Program-made: the position numbers and the translations under genes | Shown here: piece after piece, positions 1-6,227 of the stretch | Position numbering within the stretch: the stretch's first letter is position 1 | How the letters are laid out: the number at the start of each line of letters is the position of its first letter | DNA from: an uncultured Clostridium sp. | GTDB lineage: Bacteria; Cyanobacteriota; Vampirovibrionia; Gastranaerophilales; Gastranaerophilaceae | Direction: 5' to 3' | Length of the DNA: 6,968 bases | NCBI GenBank assembly: GCA_958449715.1 | Contig: CAUDIU010000084.1 | Span: 1 to 6,968 of the forward strand | Notes under the pieces: model-generated | The model's input: only the letters and a program-made list of their open reading frames with translations | Databases searched by the model: none | What the model was told of the DNA's origin: nothing

Positions 1-63
1 CATTATTCTAAATAATCTTTAATATTTGATTACTTATTTGTAATATTTCTTAATAAATTTTTC

Positions 64-97
64 AAAAAAAAACTATCCATTTTGGATAGCTTTTTTT
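64..97 (-). terminator. Intrinsic terminator of the synthase gene, possibly bidirectional
   Basis: A perfect 7-bp stem (CTATCCA at 73-79, TGGATAG at 83-89) encloses a 3-nt loop and is flanked by an A tract (64-72) and a T tract (91-97). Read on the minus strand this is a hairpin followed by a run of U, starting about 17 nt past the stop codon of the synthase at 114-116, which is the expected place and form for a Rho-independent terminator. Because both flanks are homopolymeric it would also work for transcription coming from the left on the plus strand. Confidence 0.85.
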
Positions 98-113
98 ATC
101 TATATTTCAAAGA

Positions 114-1424
114 TTATATAATTCTATGTGGTTTTGTTAGTAGATGTGCTTCTACACGTTCTTTTATTGCCCCTTGAGGTTCGTAATAAGGCGATACAGT
201 CATTATTTTAGCTGCAATATCTGGATAGTAGTAAATAAATCTTAATTCACTTGATGTAAGTGGTTTTTGAGTATGAACGTTTGCGTAGCGTGCTAATTCC
301 AGAATATTTCTTGCTTCATGTTCATCTTTAAATTCTAATTCAAGATTATCATATACGTTTCGGAATCCTTTAATGCCGCCATATTCACCAGTTGTAATCA
401 TTCTGCCTGTTTCAATTATTTCTGGTTCTCCTCTTCCTAGTTCTTCAAAATCATATAATTCGTAGTTTCTTCTATCTTTTAATGCTCCATCTGCATGAAT
501 GCCTGATTCATGAGCAAAAGCGTTATCGCCTACTGCCGGTTGATTTATAGGAATTGGAACTCCAAATGCATATGATGTATATTTTGCAAGTTTCCAAGCT
601 TTGCTTAAATCAATATTAGGATCTATGTGGTATCTATGTCTAAATCCTGCCGATTTTAATATTGCAAGTAAACAAGATACTAAATCTGCATTTCCAGCTC
701 TTTCTCCCATACCATTGATTGCTGTATTTATATAAGCATCTACTCCTGCATCTATAGCTGCTCTTGCTCCCATAACTGAACAAGCAACTGCCATGCCTAA
801 ATCGTTATGAAAGTGCATTTCAATAGGCATTTCTGTTTCTTGTGCTATTTTATAGATTCTTTCATAGGTAGTTTGAGGATCTTCATACCCTAAAGTATCA
901 CAGTATCTAAAGCGTCTTGCTCCACATTTTTTTGCTTCTTTGGCATATTTAATTAGAAATTCCAGATCGCTTCTTGATGCATCTTCAGCGTTAACACCAA
1001 TATCTTGTGCTCCTAGTGATACTGCACATTCAACAGCTTCACATGTCATATTTATGATATCTTGAGGAGTTTTTTTACCTAAGTATTTTCCATTAATCAT
1101 TTGATCTGAGGTGGATTGAGATAAGTTTATGTTTTTTAATTTAGGAACATTTTTAAATGATAATTGGACATCATCTGCAATTCCTCTCATCCAGCCTGAT
1201 AATTTAGTCCTTGAAATTACACCATGTTCAACTAATTCTAAATTCCCATTAAGGTAATTAATTTCGTGTTTTGTTGTTGGAAATCCAAATTCTGATTGCG
1301 TAATCCCCATATCATCAAGCATAAGATTAATAATGGTTTTTTGAAGTTTTGCTAGTCCTAATCTTGATGTTTGTACACCATCTCTGTTTGTTACATCAAC
1401 AAAGTAAATTTTGTTTTCTTTCAT
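114..1424 (-). CDS. Homocitrate synthase / 2-isopropylmalate synthase family protein (NifV/LeuA-like)
   Basis: This 436-aa enzyme belongs to the DRE-TIM metallolyase family, which condenses acetyl-CoA with a 2-oxo acid: 2-oxoglutarate to homocitrate in NifV/HCS, or 2-oxoisovalerate to isopropylmalate in LeuA. A TIM-barrel catalytic domain covers about residues 5-265. Visible motifs are DVTNRDGVQ at 10-18 (the family's usual form is DTTLRDGEQ; R13 and D14 are kept), the metal-binding HFHND at 204-208, and the GMGERAGN loop at 238-245 with a probable metal-ligand Asn. NAFAHESGIHADG at 301-313 matches the C-terminal communication region. The protein is shorter than typical LeuA (about 500 aa or more), so a complete leucine-feedback domain is doubtful. 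Overall resemblance is to proteins usually annotated as homocitrate synthase, but substrate choice cannot be settled from sequence alone. The ATG start at 1422-1424 has a strong Shine-Dalgarno, GAGGGG. The gene appears monocistronic, with its own promoter and terminator. No nif, lysine or leucine pathway gene is adjacent in the window, so the pathway is open. Confidence 0.88.
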   Translation of the reverse strand: MKENKIYFVDVTNRDGVQTSRLGLAKLQKTIINLMLDDMGITQSEFGFPTTKHEINYLNGNLELVEHGVISRTKLSGWMRGIADDVQLSFKNVPKLKNINLSQSTSDQMINGKYLGKKTPQDIINMTCEAVECAVSLGAQDIGVNAEDASRSDLEFLIKYAKEAKKCGARRFRYCDTLGYEDPQTTYERIYKIAQETEMPIEMHFHNDLGMAVACSVMGARAAIDAGVDAYINTAINGMGERAGNADLVSCLLAILKSAGFRHRYHIDPNIDLSKAWKLAKYTSYAFGVPIPINQPAVGDNAFAHESGIHADGALKDRRNYELYDFEELGRGEPEIIETGRMITTGEYGGIKGFRNVYDNLELEFKDEHEARNILELARYANVHTQKPLTSSELRFIYYYPDIAAKIMTVSPYYEPQGAIKERVEAHLLTKPHRII

Positions 1425-1429
1425 GCGAA

Positions 1430-1435
1430 CCCCTC
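1430..1435 (-). promoter_or_regulatory. Shine-Dalgarno of the synthase gene
   Basis: On the minus strand GAGGGG lies 5 nt before the ATG at 1422-1424. It fixes the start of the 436-aa synthase and contrasts with the plus-strand TPR gene, which has no such site. Confidence 0.75.
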
Positions 1436-1475
1436 AAAAATCTAATACACATATATGTTTTTATTTATAAATAAC

Positions 1476-1504
1476 TTGCATTTTTATAGTAAATTATTTA
1501 CAAT
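1476..1504 (+). promoter_or_regulatory. Candidate promoter of the TPR gene
   Basis: TTGCAT (1476-1481; only the TTG matches consensus) is followed by exactly 17 bp and TACAAT (1499-1504, 5 of 6). The start would be near 1511, about 50 nt before the TPR ATG. The -10 lies 5 bp from the -10 of the opposing synthase promoter, so the two polymerases could not bind together. A weaker alternative is TAAAAT at 1547-1552, which would give an almost leaderless mRNA but has no recognisable -35. Confidence 0.4.
1489..1501. promoter_or_regulatory. Palindrome GTAAAT-T-ATTTAC between the divergent promoters
   Basis: Six-base arms surround one central base. The site overlaps the -10 and spacer of the candidate TPR promoter and reaches the predicted synthase start point, so a bound repressor could affect both genes. 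A 14-bp perfect palindrome (TTATTTATAAATAA, 1461-1474) and a 10-bp one (ACATATATGT, 1449-1458) follow in the synthase leader. Very AT-rich DNA makes such palindromes by chance, so an operator role is only a suggestion. Confidence 0.25.
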
Positions 1505-1508
1505 GTTA

Positions 1509-1537
1509 AGTATGGAACTTTTAATGAGTTCTGTCAA
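1509..1537 (-). promoter_or_regulatory. Predicted sigma-70 promoter of the synthase gene
   Basis: On the minus strand there is an exact -35 hexamer TTGACA (1532-1537), a 17-bp spacer (1515-1531) and a CATACT -10 (1509-1514, 4 of 6 matches). Transcription would begin near 1502, giving a leader of about 78 nt before the synthase ATG. The spacer is exactly filled by an inverted repeat, GAACT-N7-AGTTC, which could be an operator or chance in AT-rich DNA. Confidence 0.6.
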
Positions 1538-1565
1538 GCATCTTTATAAAATATTTATATTATGA
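1512..1565 (+). other. Possible leader ORF overlapping the TPR start
   Basis: From ATG 1512 the frame reads 17 codons to TGA at 1563-1565; a second ATG at 1524 gives 13 codons and has GGAA 7 nt upstream as a weak ribosome site. The stop overlaps the TPR start codon in the ATGA arrangement typical of translational coupling. The TPR gene itself lacks a Shine-Dalgarno, which makes coupling worth considering. An ORF of this length in AT-rich leader DNA can easily be accidental. Confidence 0.2.
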
Positions 1566-3154
1566 GTAATACAAAACAACTTGAAAAAAAGATAAATAAA
1601 GAATATAAAACCGGAAATGTAAAAAGTGCAATTGAGCTATGTCAAATAGGTTTGCAAGATGATCCGACAAATGCAGATTTACATGTGCGTTTGGGTGATT
1701 TGTATCTTGCTTGGCACTTAGATATTTATAATTCATGCCAATATATTGATGAAGCAATTACTGAGTATCAAAGAGCATTAGAAACATATATTGATTCAGC
1801 TGAGATTTATTTTAAAATAGGTCAGGCTCATTTCTTTAAAGGCGATTTAGATAAAGCTATAAATTATTTAGATATGGCTATTTCTAAAAATCCTAAATTA
1901 GGAAAAGCTTATTATTTGCTTGCTGAAACATATACTAAAAAAGCTCGTTTTTTAGACGCTTCAATGAACGCAAAGTTAGCTATTAAAGCTATGCCATTTG
2001 CAAATTCTTGCGCACATTTCTTATTGTCAAATTTATATAATGTGTCATCAGCAAGAAGCTTTAAGAATTTCGCTTTATCAAAGTTGGAATTGTTACTATC
2101 AATTTTGACCTTACCTTTTGATAAAATAGCATTGGGTAATGTTGCAAGAACATTATCTTACGCAAAATTTTTACCTATTTTGCTAAAAGGTGCATACCAA
2201 GTACAAACAAATAAGTTAAATGATGCTTTAGAAACATATTCAGAAGCTATTGATAAAGCTCCTGGATTTATTCCTTTGTATTGTTTGCTTGGTGACATTT
2301 ATAGATCTTTAGGTCAGTTTGAAGATGCTATTACTGAATATAAAATGGCTATTTGGTTAGATTCATTAAATATTCCAGCATATCGTCATTTGTGTCAGGC
2401 TTATGAAGAACAAGGTGATTATGACAGTGCTGTTGAAATATATGAAAAATTAATTAAAATTATGCCAAATATGCCTGATGTTCATTCAAATCTAGCTAAT
2501 ATTTTGTATGTAAAAGGTGATATTGACGGCGCTATTGCTCATTTTCAAACTGCTGTTACTTTAAATCCTAGAAAACAATGGACAAGTATTATTAATCAAA
2601 CTTTAGGTTTTGTATACCAAGAATCTAAACAGGATTTGAACGCTGCAATCAGTTCTTATCAAAGTGCTTATCTTTTAACTCCTAAAGATATTGATATTTA
2701 TGTTAATTTAGGCAGTGCGTTTTATGATAAAGAAGATATTGAAAATGCTTTGCAAGTTTATAGAAACGCATTAGATTTAGACCCAGAAAATGCAAAAATT
2801 CATTGTAATTTAGGCTTTTTATATTGGGGAAAAGGTGATATTGATGAAGCTTTAAAAGAATATGAGCTTGCAATAAAATATGACAAAAATTATGATATTG
2901 CATATAACAATATGGGTGTAATTTATCTTGATGATTTAGGTAGAGTAAAGCAAGCTATTGATTTATTCAAAAAATCTATTGAATGTAATCCAAATTACGC
3001 CTTGGCTCATTTTAATTTAGCTAGAGCAATTTCAATTACAGGTGATAAAGTAGAAGCAGCTAAATTATATCAAGTAGCTCAAGATATAAATAAGATTACA
3101 AATGAAATTGATCCTCAAGATATTTTAGATAAAATAAACGCTTTGTTTAATTAG
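1562..3154 (+). CDS. Tetratricopeptide repeat (TPR) protein
   Basis: This 530-aa protein is built almost wholly of 34-residue TPR units, the helix-turn-helix scaffold used for protein-protein contacts. About eleven repeats can be traced. Clear ones lie near residues 79-111, 235-268, 269-302, 303-336, 375-408, 409-442 and 443-477, with typical endings such as A(I/L)xxxP and internal GD(I/L)(D/E)xA turns. Residues about 147-210 break the pattern with a hydrophobic helical stretch rich in Leu, dividing a four-repeat N-terminal block from a longer C-terminal block. There is no signal peptide, membrane anchor or enzymatic domain, so it is probably cytoplasmic and its partner is unknown. The ATG at 1562 has no Shine-Dalgarno in front of it. 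It overlaps by ATGA the stop of a possible 13- or 17-codon leader ORF (from 1524 or 1512), so initiation may be coupled or leaderless. The 3' end lies 2 bp from the oppositely oriented gene. The TPR class is certain; the role is not known. Confidence 0.9.
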   Translation: MSNTKQLEKKINKEYKTGNVKSAIELCQIGLQDDPTNADLHVRLGDLYLAWHLDIYNSCQYIDEAITEYQRALETYIDSAEIYFKIGQAHFFKGDLDKAINYLDMAISKNPKLGKAYYLLAETYTKKARFLDASMNAKLAIKAMPFANSCAHFLLSNLYNVSSARSFKNFALSKLELLLSILTLPFDKIALGNVARTLSYAKFLPILLKGAYQVQTNKLNDALETYSEAIDKAPGFIPLYCLLGDIYRSLGQFEDAITEYKMAIWLDSLNIPAYRHLCQAYEEQGDYDSAVEIYEKLIKIMPNMPDVHSNLANILYVKGDIDGAIAHFQTAVTLNPRKQWTSIINQTLGFVYQESKQDLNAAISSYQSAYLLTPKDIDIYVNLGSAFYDKEDIENALQVYRNALDLDPENAKIHCNLGFLYWGKGDIDEALKEYELAIKYDKNYDIAYNNMGVIYLDDLGRVKQAIDLFKKSIECNPNYALAHFNLARAISITGDKVEAAKLYQVAQDINKITNEIDPQDILDKINALFN

Positions 3155-3156
3155 TG

Positions 3157-3903
3157 CTATTTATAGATTTTATTTCCTATTTGAACTTGTTTAACGTACA
3201 TATCTTCACAAGCTCCGGAGCCTCTACTTGTTGGATCTGTATCAGTTCTTGACATACTTGTTTTTGCAACAGTTTCACTTTTGTCAGTATAAATATCTAC
3301 AAGATAACCGTCAAGTTTTACAATATCATTTCTTTTAATTTTTAGTAAAGCACCCATAACATTTGCATTTGCAGGAATTAAGTGTGTGTGTGAAATATGT
3401 GAACTTACAAAACCCAGTTTCCAATACATTTCTTCATATGGAACTTTTGATCTCCATTCTAGCCTTCTGCTCTGTCCAAGGGTTTTGTGCGATTTAAATT
3501 TCCAATATTTATGTAATCTGTTTTTATTTTTAGCTAAATCACCCCATACTATACCTATGTCCATTAAACAGATATCATCAAAAGAATTACGCATAATATC
3601 TCTAAACCAAAAATTTGTATTTTTAGTAACAACTAATCCTGATATTGAATATTTAGCCATTGGTTGTAATGCATAAATATTTTTTTCTCCGTATGCTTTT
3701 ATGTATTTTTGATTTTCTAAATTAATTTGTATAGGATCATTATTTGTATTTATTACTTCTTGACTTGTAGTGCTAATTTTTGGAAAAGAGTATTTTGTTC
3801 TGAATAAAATATCTCCAAGTATTGAATTGAATATTATTATTATAAAGAAAATTAGACATGCTTTACAAAAATAATTCCAAATATTACCAAAGTCAAAGTC
3901 CAT
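3157..3903 (-). CDS. Membrane-anchored protein of unknown function, coupled to the sensor kinase
   Basis: I do not recognise a named family for this 248-aa protein. One hydrophobic segment near residues 15-33 is a likely signal anchor, followed by a polar linker (about 36-75) and a globular domain of about 165 residues, probably outside the cytoplasm. Patches that look conserved are YSISGLVV (85-92), a CLMD...VWGD stretch (112-122), HTHLIPAN (172-179), NDIVKLDGYLVDI (192-204), SMSRTDT (216-222) and GSGACEDMYV (228-237). From memory, similar strings (a late SxTRTDTGxGACExxYV-like block and HLIPAN) recur in uncharacterised bacterial proteins, so this is probably a widespread domain of unknown function. 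The GDxVxLxGYLV-type block suggests a beta-barrel. I see no catalytic triad. Its Shine-Dalgarno AAGGGG overlaps the kinase stop codon, so it is co-transcribed and probably translationally coupled with the kinase. That makes an accessory or output role in the same signalling unit an attractive inference. Confidence 0.85.
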   Translation of the reverse strand: MDFDFGNIWNYFCKACLIFFIIIIFNSILGDILFRTKYSFPKISTTSQEVINTNNDPIQINLENQKYIKAYGEKNIYALQPMAKYSISGLVVTKNTNFWFRDIMRNSFDDICLMDIGIVWGDLAKNKNRLHKYWKFKSHKTLGQSRRLEWRSKVPYEEMYWKLGFVSSHISHTHLIPANANVMGALLKIKRNDIVKLDGYLVDIYTDKSETVAKTSMSRTDTDPTSRGSGACEDMYVKQVQIGNKIYK

Positions 3904-3909
3904 TAAATA

Positions 3910-3917
3910 CCCCTTTA
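3910..3917 (-). promoter_or_regulatory. Shine-Dalgarno overlapping the kinase stop codon
   Basis: On the minus strand the kinase stop TAA (3915-3917) runs straight into AGGGG (3910-3914), which lies 6 nt before the ATG at 3901-3903 of the 248-aa protein. The layout decides the start of that gene and indicates coupled translation of the pair. Confidence 0.7.
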
Positions 3918-5699
3918 AACTAGATTTTCAACATCTTCGCATACTTTAGTTGGTAGAATAAACCCAAAAGTTGCCCCTTCTCCTAATGCTGATTTTACAA
4001 ATACTTTTCCGTTATGATATTTTTCAATAGTTTGTTTAACTAAATGAAGTCCTAGACCTGTTCCTTTCACGGTGTGAATATTATTTTCAACTCTATAAAA
4101 TCTGTCAAAAATCTTTTTCTGATGTTCCGGAGCAATACCGCAGCCCTGATCTGTTACAGTGACTATTACATCATCATTATCTTTTTTTAGTTCAACTTTA
4201 ATTTCCCCGTTTTCTGGAGAATATTTTATAGCATTTGATAAAAAGTTTGTAAGAGCTCTTTCAATACCATCATAGTTGAATAAAAATTCTTGAATATTTT
4301 CTTCTTTTTTTACATTAATTGTGAGATTATGTTCTTTTGTTAAAGCTTGGACTTGACTTACACAAGTATCGACTACTTCATAGATACTGTTTAATGATTT
4401 TTCCATTTGAGCATTTGCTTCCATTCTTGAAAAATCTAAGATATCATTTACCATGCTATTTAATCTTATTATTTCTTGATTAATTGTTCCGATAAATTCT
4501 TTTTGTGTATCATAATCGAATTCATTACCATAATTGTATAATGTGTCAATGTAACTTCTTAGAACTGTAACAGGAGTTCTTAATTCATGAGAAACATTTG
4601 AAATAAATGTCGATCTCATAGCATCCATTTCAGCTTCTTTAGTCATATCAATAAGGACAATTATGTATCCGACATAATCTTTGTTTCTTGTAAACATTGG
4701 AGAAATTATTGATTTTATAACTCTTTTATCAACTTGAATGCTGAATTCAAGTGGTTTATTTTCCATAATTTCGATTGGAGTGTCCTTAAATTCTTCAATT
4801 TTATCTTTAAAGCAGTAATTACCTTCTGTATCTATATAATTTTGAATTTTCATATTAAGCATTTGATTTTCATCAAGCTCAAGTAATTTGTGTGCATGAT
4901 TATTTATCAATACAACATTGTCATTGTTATCACATACAACAACTCCGTTTGCAATACTCATTAATACTGCTTCTAACTTGTTTCTTTCAAGTGTTAATTG
5001 CTCAATGTTTTGTTCTTCATATAAATGAAGTCTATTAGACATATTATTGAATGCATTAAATAATTCTTTAACTTCAGAACTTACATCTTTATCTTGGATT
5101 GTATAGCCAAATTCTCCTGTTGAAATTCTTTGTACACCGTTATGTAAAATTCTTAATTCTCTAGTAATTAAATAAGTATTAATAAGGATTACAAAAGCAA
5201 AAACAACCCAGGCAACTGTAAATACAAATAATAGTGAAGCTCTAGTTGTTGTTGAAATTTGACTTATAATATTTCCAGATAGTCCAACGGTAACAGATCC
5301 TACACTATTCCCTTTAGTTGTAATTATTGGGGAACTAACAATTATATTAGGATTTTTGGGGGAAATTTGAGCATTCCCATTAGCCTTGTATATTAATTTC
5401 CCATTTGAATCTCTAAATTCTATAAAAATAATATCACTGTGTGATTCAACAATAGTATCTGCATGTGATTTTAAAGTTTCAATAACTTGATTTTTCGGGG
5501 ATTTGCTTACAAGTTCACTACATTCTATTGCTAATGCTCTGGATACTATTTGACCAAAATTTTGATAACCATAATTTAATTTTTTTTGAATATTAAAGAT
5601 TGCAAATACAGCAATTGCAACTATTAGTATTGTGCTTAATAAAAGTCCTGAAATTATTAATCTGTTTTGTGTTGTCAAACTTATTTTACTGTTATTCAT
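3915..5699 (-). CDS. Membrane sensor histidine kinase (HAMP-PAS-HisKA-HATPase)
   Basis: This is a 594-aa two-component sensor of the PhoR/WalK type. In order: a membrane helix at about 15-37; an extracytoplasmic domain at about 38-153 that resembles a single PDC/Cache fold; a second helix at about 154-178; HAMP at about 179-230; a PAS domain at about 240-356; HisKA with phospho-acceptor H371 in SHELRTP; and a HATPase domain at about 471-585 with N box N485/N489, G1 box DQGCGI (517-522) and G2 box GTGLGL (546-551). The residues after the His (E372, T375) match the ExxT motif linked to phosphatase activity, so it may both phosphorylate and dephosphorylate its partner. All catalytic boxes are intact. 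No response regulator is in the window. I chose ATG 5697-5699; an in-frame TTG at 5733-5735 would add 12 residues but has no Shine-Dalgarno and forms the -35 box of a strong promoter. The signal sensed is unknown. The 248-aa membrane protein follows immediately. Confidence 0.92.
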   Translation of the reverse strand: MNNSKISLTTQNRLIISGLLLSTILIVAIAVFAIFNIQKKLNYGYQNFGQIVSRALAIECSELVSKSPKNQVIETLKSHADTIVESHSDIIFIEFRDSNGKLIYKANGNAQISPKNPNIIVSSPIITTKGNSVGSVTVGLSGNIISQISTTTRASLLFVFTVAWVVFAFVILINTYLITRELRILHNGVQRISTGEFGYTIQDKDVSSEVKELFNAFNNMSNRLHLYEEQNIEQLTLERNKLEAVLMSIANGVVVCDNNDNVVLINNHAHKLLELDENQMLNMKIQNYIDTEGNYCFKDKIEEFKDTPIEIMENKPLEFSIQVDKRVIKSIISPMFTRNKDYVGYIIVLIDMTKEAEMDAMRSTFISNVSHELRTPVTVLRSYIDTLYNYGNEFDYDTQKEFIGTINQEIIRLNSMVNDILDFSRMEANAQMEKSLNSIYEVVDTCVSQVQALTKEHNLTINVKKEENIQEFLFNYDGIERALTNFLSNAIKYSPENGEIKVELKKDNDDVIVTVTDQGCGIAPEHQKKIFDRFYRVENNIHTVKGTGLGLHLVKQTIEKYHNGKVFVKSALGEGATFGFILPTKVCEDVENLV

Positions 5700-5706
5700 A
5701 TTAATA

Positions 5707-5735
5707 ATTATAGCATTTTGATTGTGTGCAGGCAA
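5707..5735 (-). promoter_or_regulatory. Strong extended -10 promoter directly before the kinase ATG
   Basis: On the minus strand TTGCCT (5730-5735, 4 of 6) is followed by a 17-bp spacer and a perfect TATAAT (5707-5712) preceded by TGC, making an extended -10 (TGnTATAAT). The -10 ends 7 nt before the A of the ATG at 5699, so transcription would start at or within a base or two of the start codon. This predicts a leaderless kinase mRNA, consistent with the absence of any Shine-Dalgarno. It would allow the kinase and the 248-aa gene to be expressed separately from ybaK and the dehydrogenase. Confidence 0.55.
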
Positions 5736-5746
5736 GTTTGATAATA

Positions 5747-6217
5747 TTATTCAACAATATCTGCAAGTGTGAATTTTATAACTTTTGAGAGATTACCAAG
5801 ACTCATTTCAACTTGATAACCAATTTTTCCAGCACTAAAGATTATTGTATTAAAATTTTGAGCGCTAGTATCAATTGTTGTTGTGAAAAATTTTTTCATT
5901 CCAATTGGAGAACACCCACCATGAATGTATCCTGTTAATGGTAAAAGTTCTTTAGATTTTATCATTTCAACTGATTTTTCACCTACAGCTTTTGCTGCTT
6001 TTTTCAAATCTAATTCTTTTGCGACAGGCAGCATAAATACATAGTATTTTTTTGACTTGCCAACTGTTACAAGAGTTTTAAATACCATTTCAGGATTTTG
6101 ATTTAATACAGATGCAACCTCAATTCCGCTGACTGCATCTGTATTAGCATAACAATAATGATTATAATTTATCTTGAGCTTATCCAGCTCTCTCATTACA
6201 TTTGTTTTATGTTCCAT
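5747..6217 (-). CDS. ybaK: YbaK-family Cys-tRNA(Pro)/aminoacyl-tRNA deacylase
   Basis: This 156-aa single-domain protein has the normal length of the YbaK/EbsC family, cytoplasmic trans-editing enzymes that hydrolyse tRNA(Pro) mischarged with Cys. Family marks are the N-terminal Met-x-Glu-Leu-Asp-Lys region leading to the Tyr/His patch (18-22), FKTLV at 46-50 with the essential lysine at K47 (equivalent to about Lys46 of characterised YbaK), and the active-site loop GYIHGGCSPIGMKK at 96-109. The last part (GKIGYQVEMSLGNL, 130-143) is also typical. Start ATG 6215-6217 lies 10 nt after the stop of the upstream dehydrogenase, with only a distant GGA as ribosome site, so it is probably in an operon with it and may depend on coupling. 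The related ProX and EbsC groups act on other charged tRNAs, so Cys-tRNA(Pro) specificity is inferred from the family. Confidence 0.9.
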   Translation of the reverse strand: MEHKTNVMRELDKLKINYNHYCYANTDAVSGIEVASVLNQNPEMVFKTLVTVGKSKKYYVFMLPVAKELDLKKAAKAVGEKSVEMIKSKELLPLTGYIHGGCSPIGMKKFFTTTIDTSAQNFNTIIFSAGKIGYQVEMSLGNLSKVIKFTLADIVE

Positions 6218-6227
6218 AAACTGTTAA

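Noticed and set aside
1..63. A CAT at 1-3 that could be the ATG of a minus-strand gene continuing left
   Set aside because: Only the start codon itself would be visible; there is no convincing Shine-Dalgarno or promoter in 4-63. I see nothing else in this stretch.
1560..1757. 65-aa minus-strand ORF inside the 5' part of the TPR gene
   Set aside because: It lies wholly antisense to a clear TPR coding region, has low-complexity composition and no ribosome site or family resemblance.
2703..2903. 66-aa minus-strand ORF inside the TPR gene
   Set aside because: Shadow of well-formed TPR repeats on the other strand; its His/Leu/Tyr-rich sequence reflects the reverse of TPR codons.
3212..3221. Perfect 10-bp palindrome GCTCCGGAGC, unusually G+C-rich for the window
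   Set aside because: It falls within the codons of the GSGAC motif of the 248-aa protein, has no loop or U tract, and is best explained by coding.
3386..3676. 96-aa plus-strand ORF antisense to the 248-aa membrane protein
   Set aside because: The minus-strand frame has a strong Shine-Dalgarno and a plausible anchored domain; the plus-strand frame has no site or recognisable domain.
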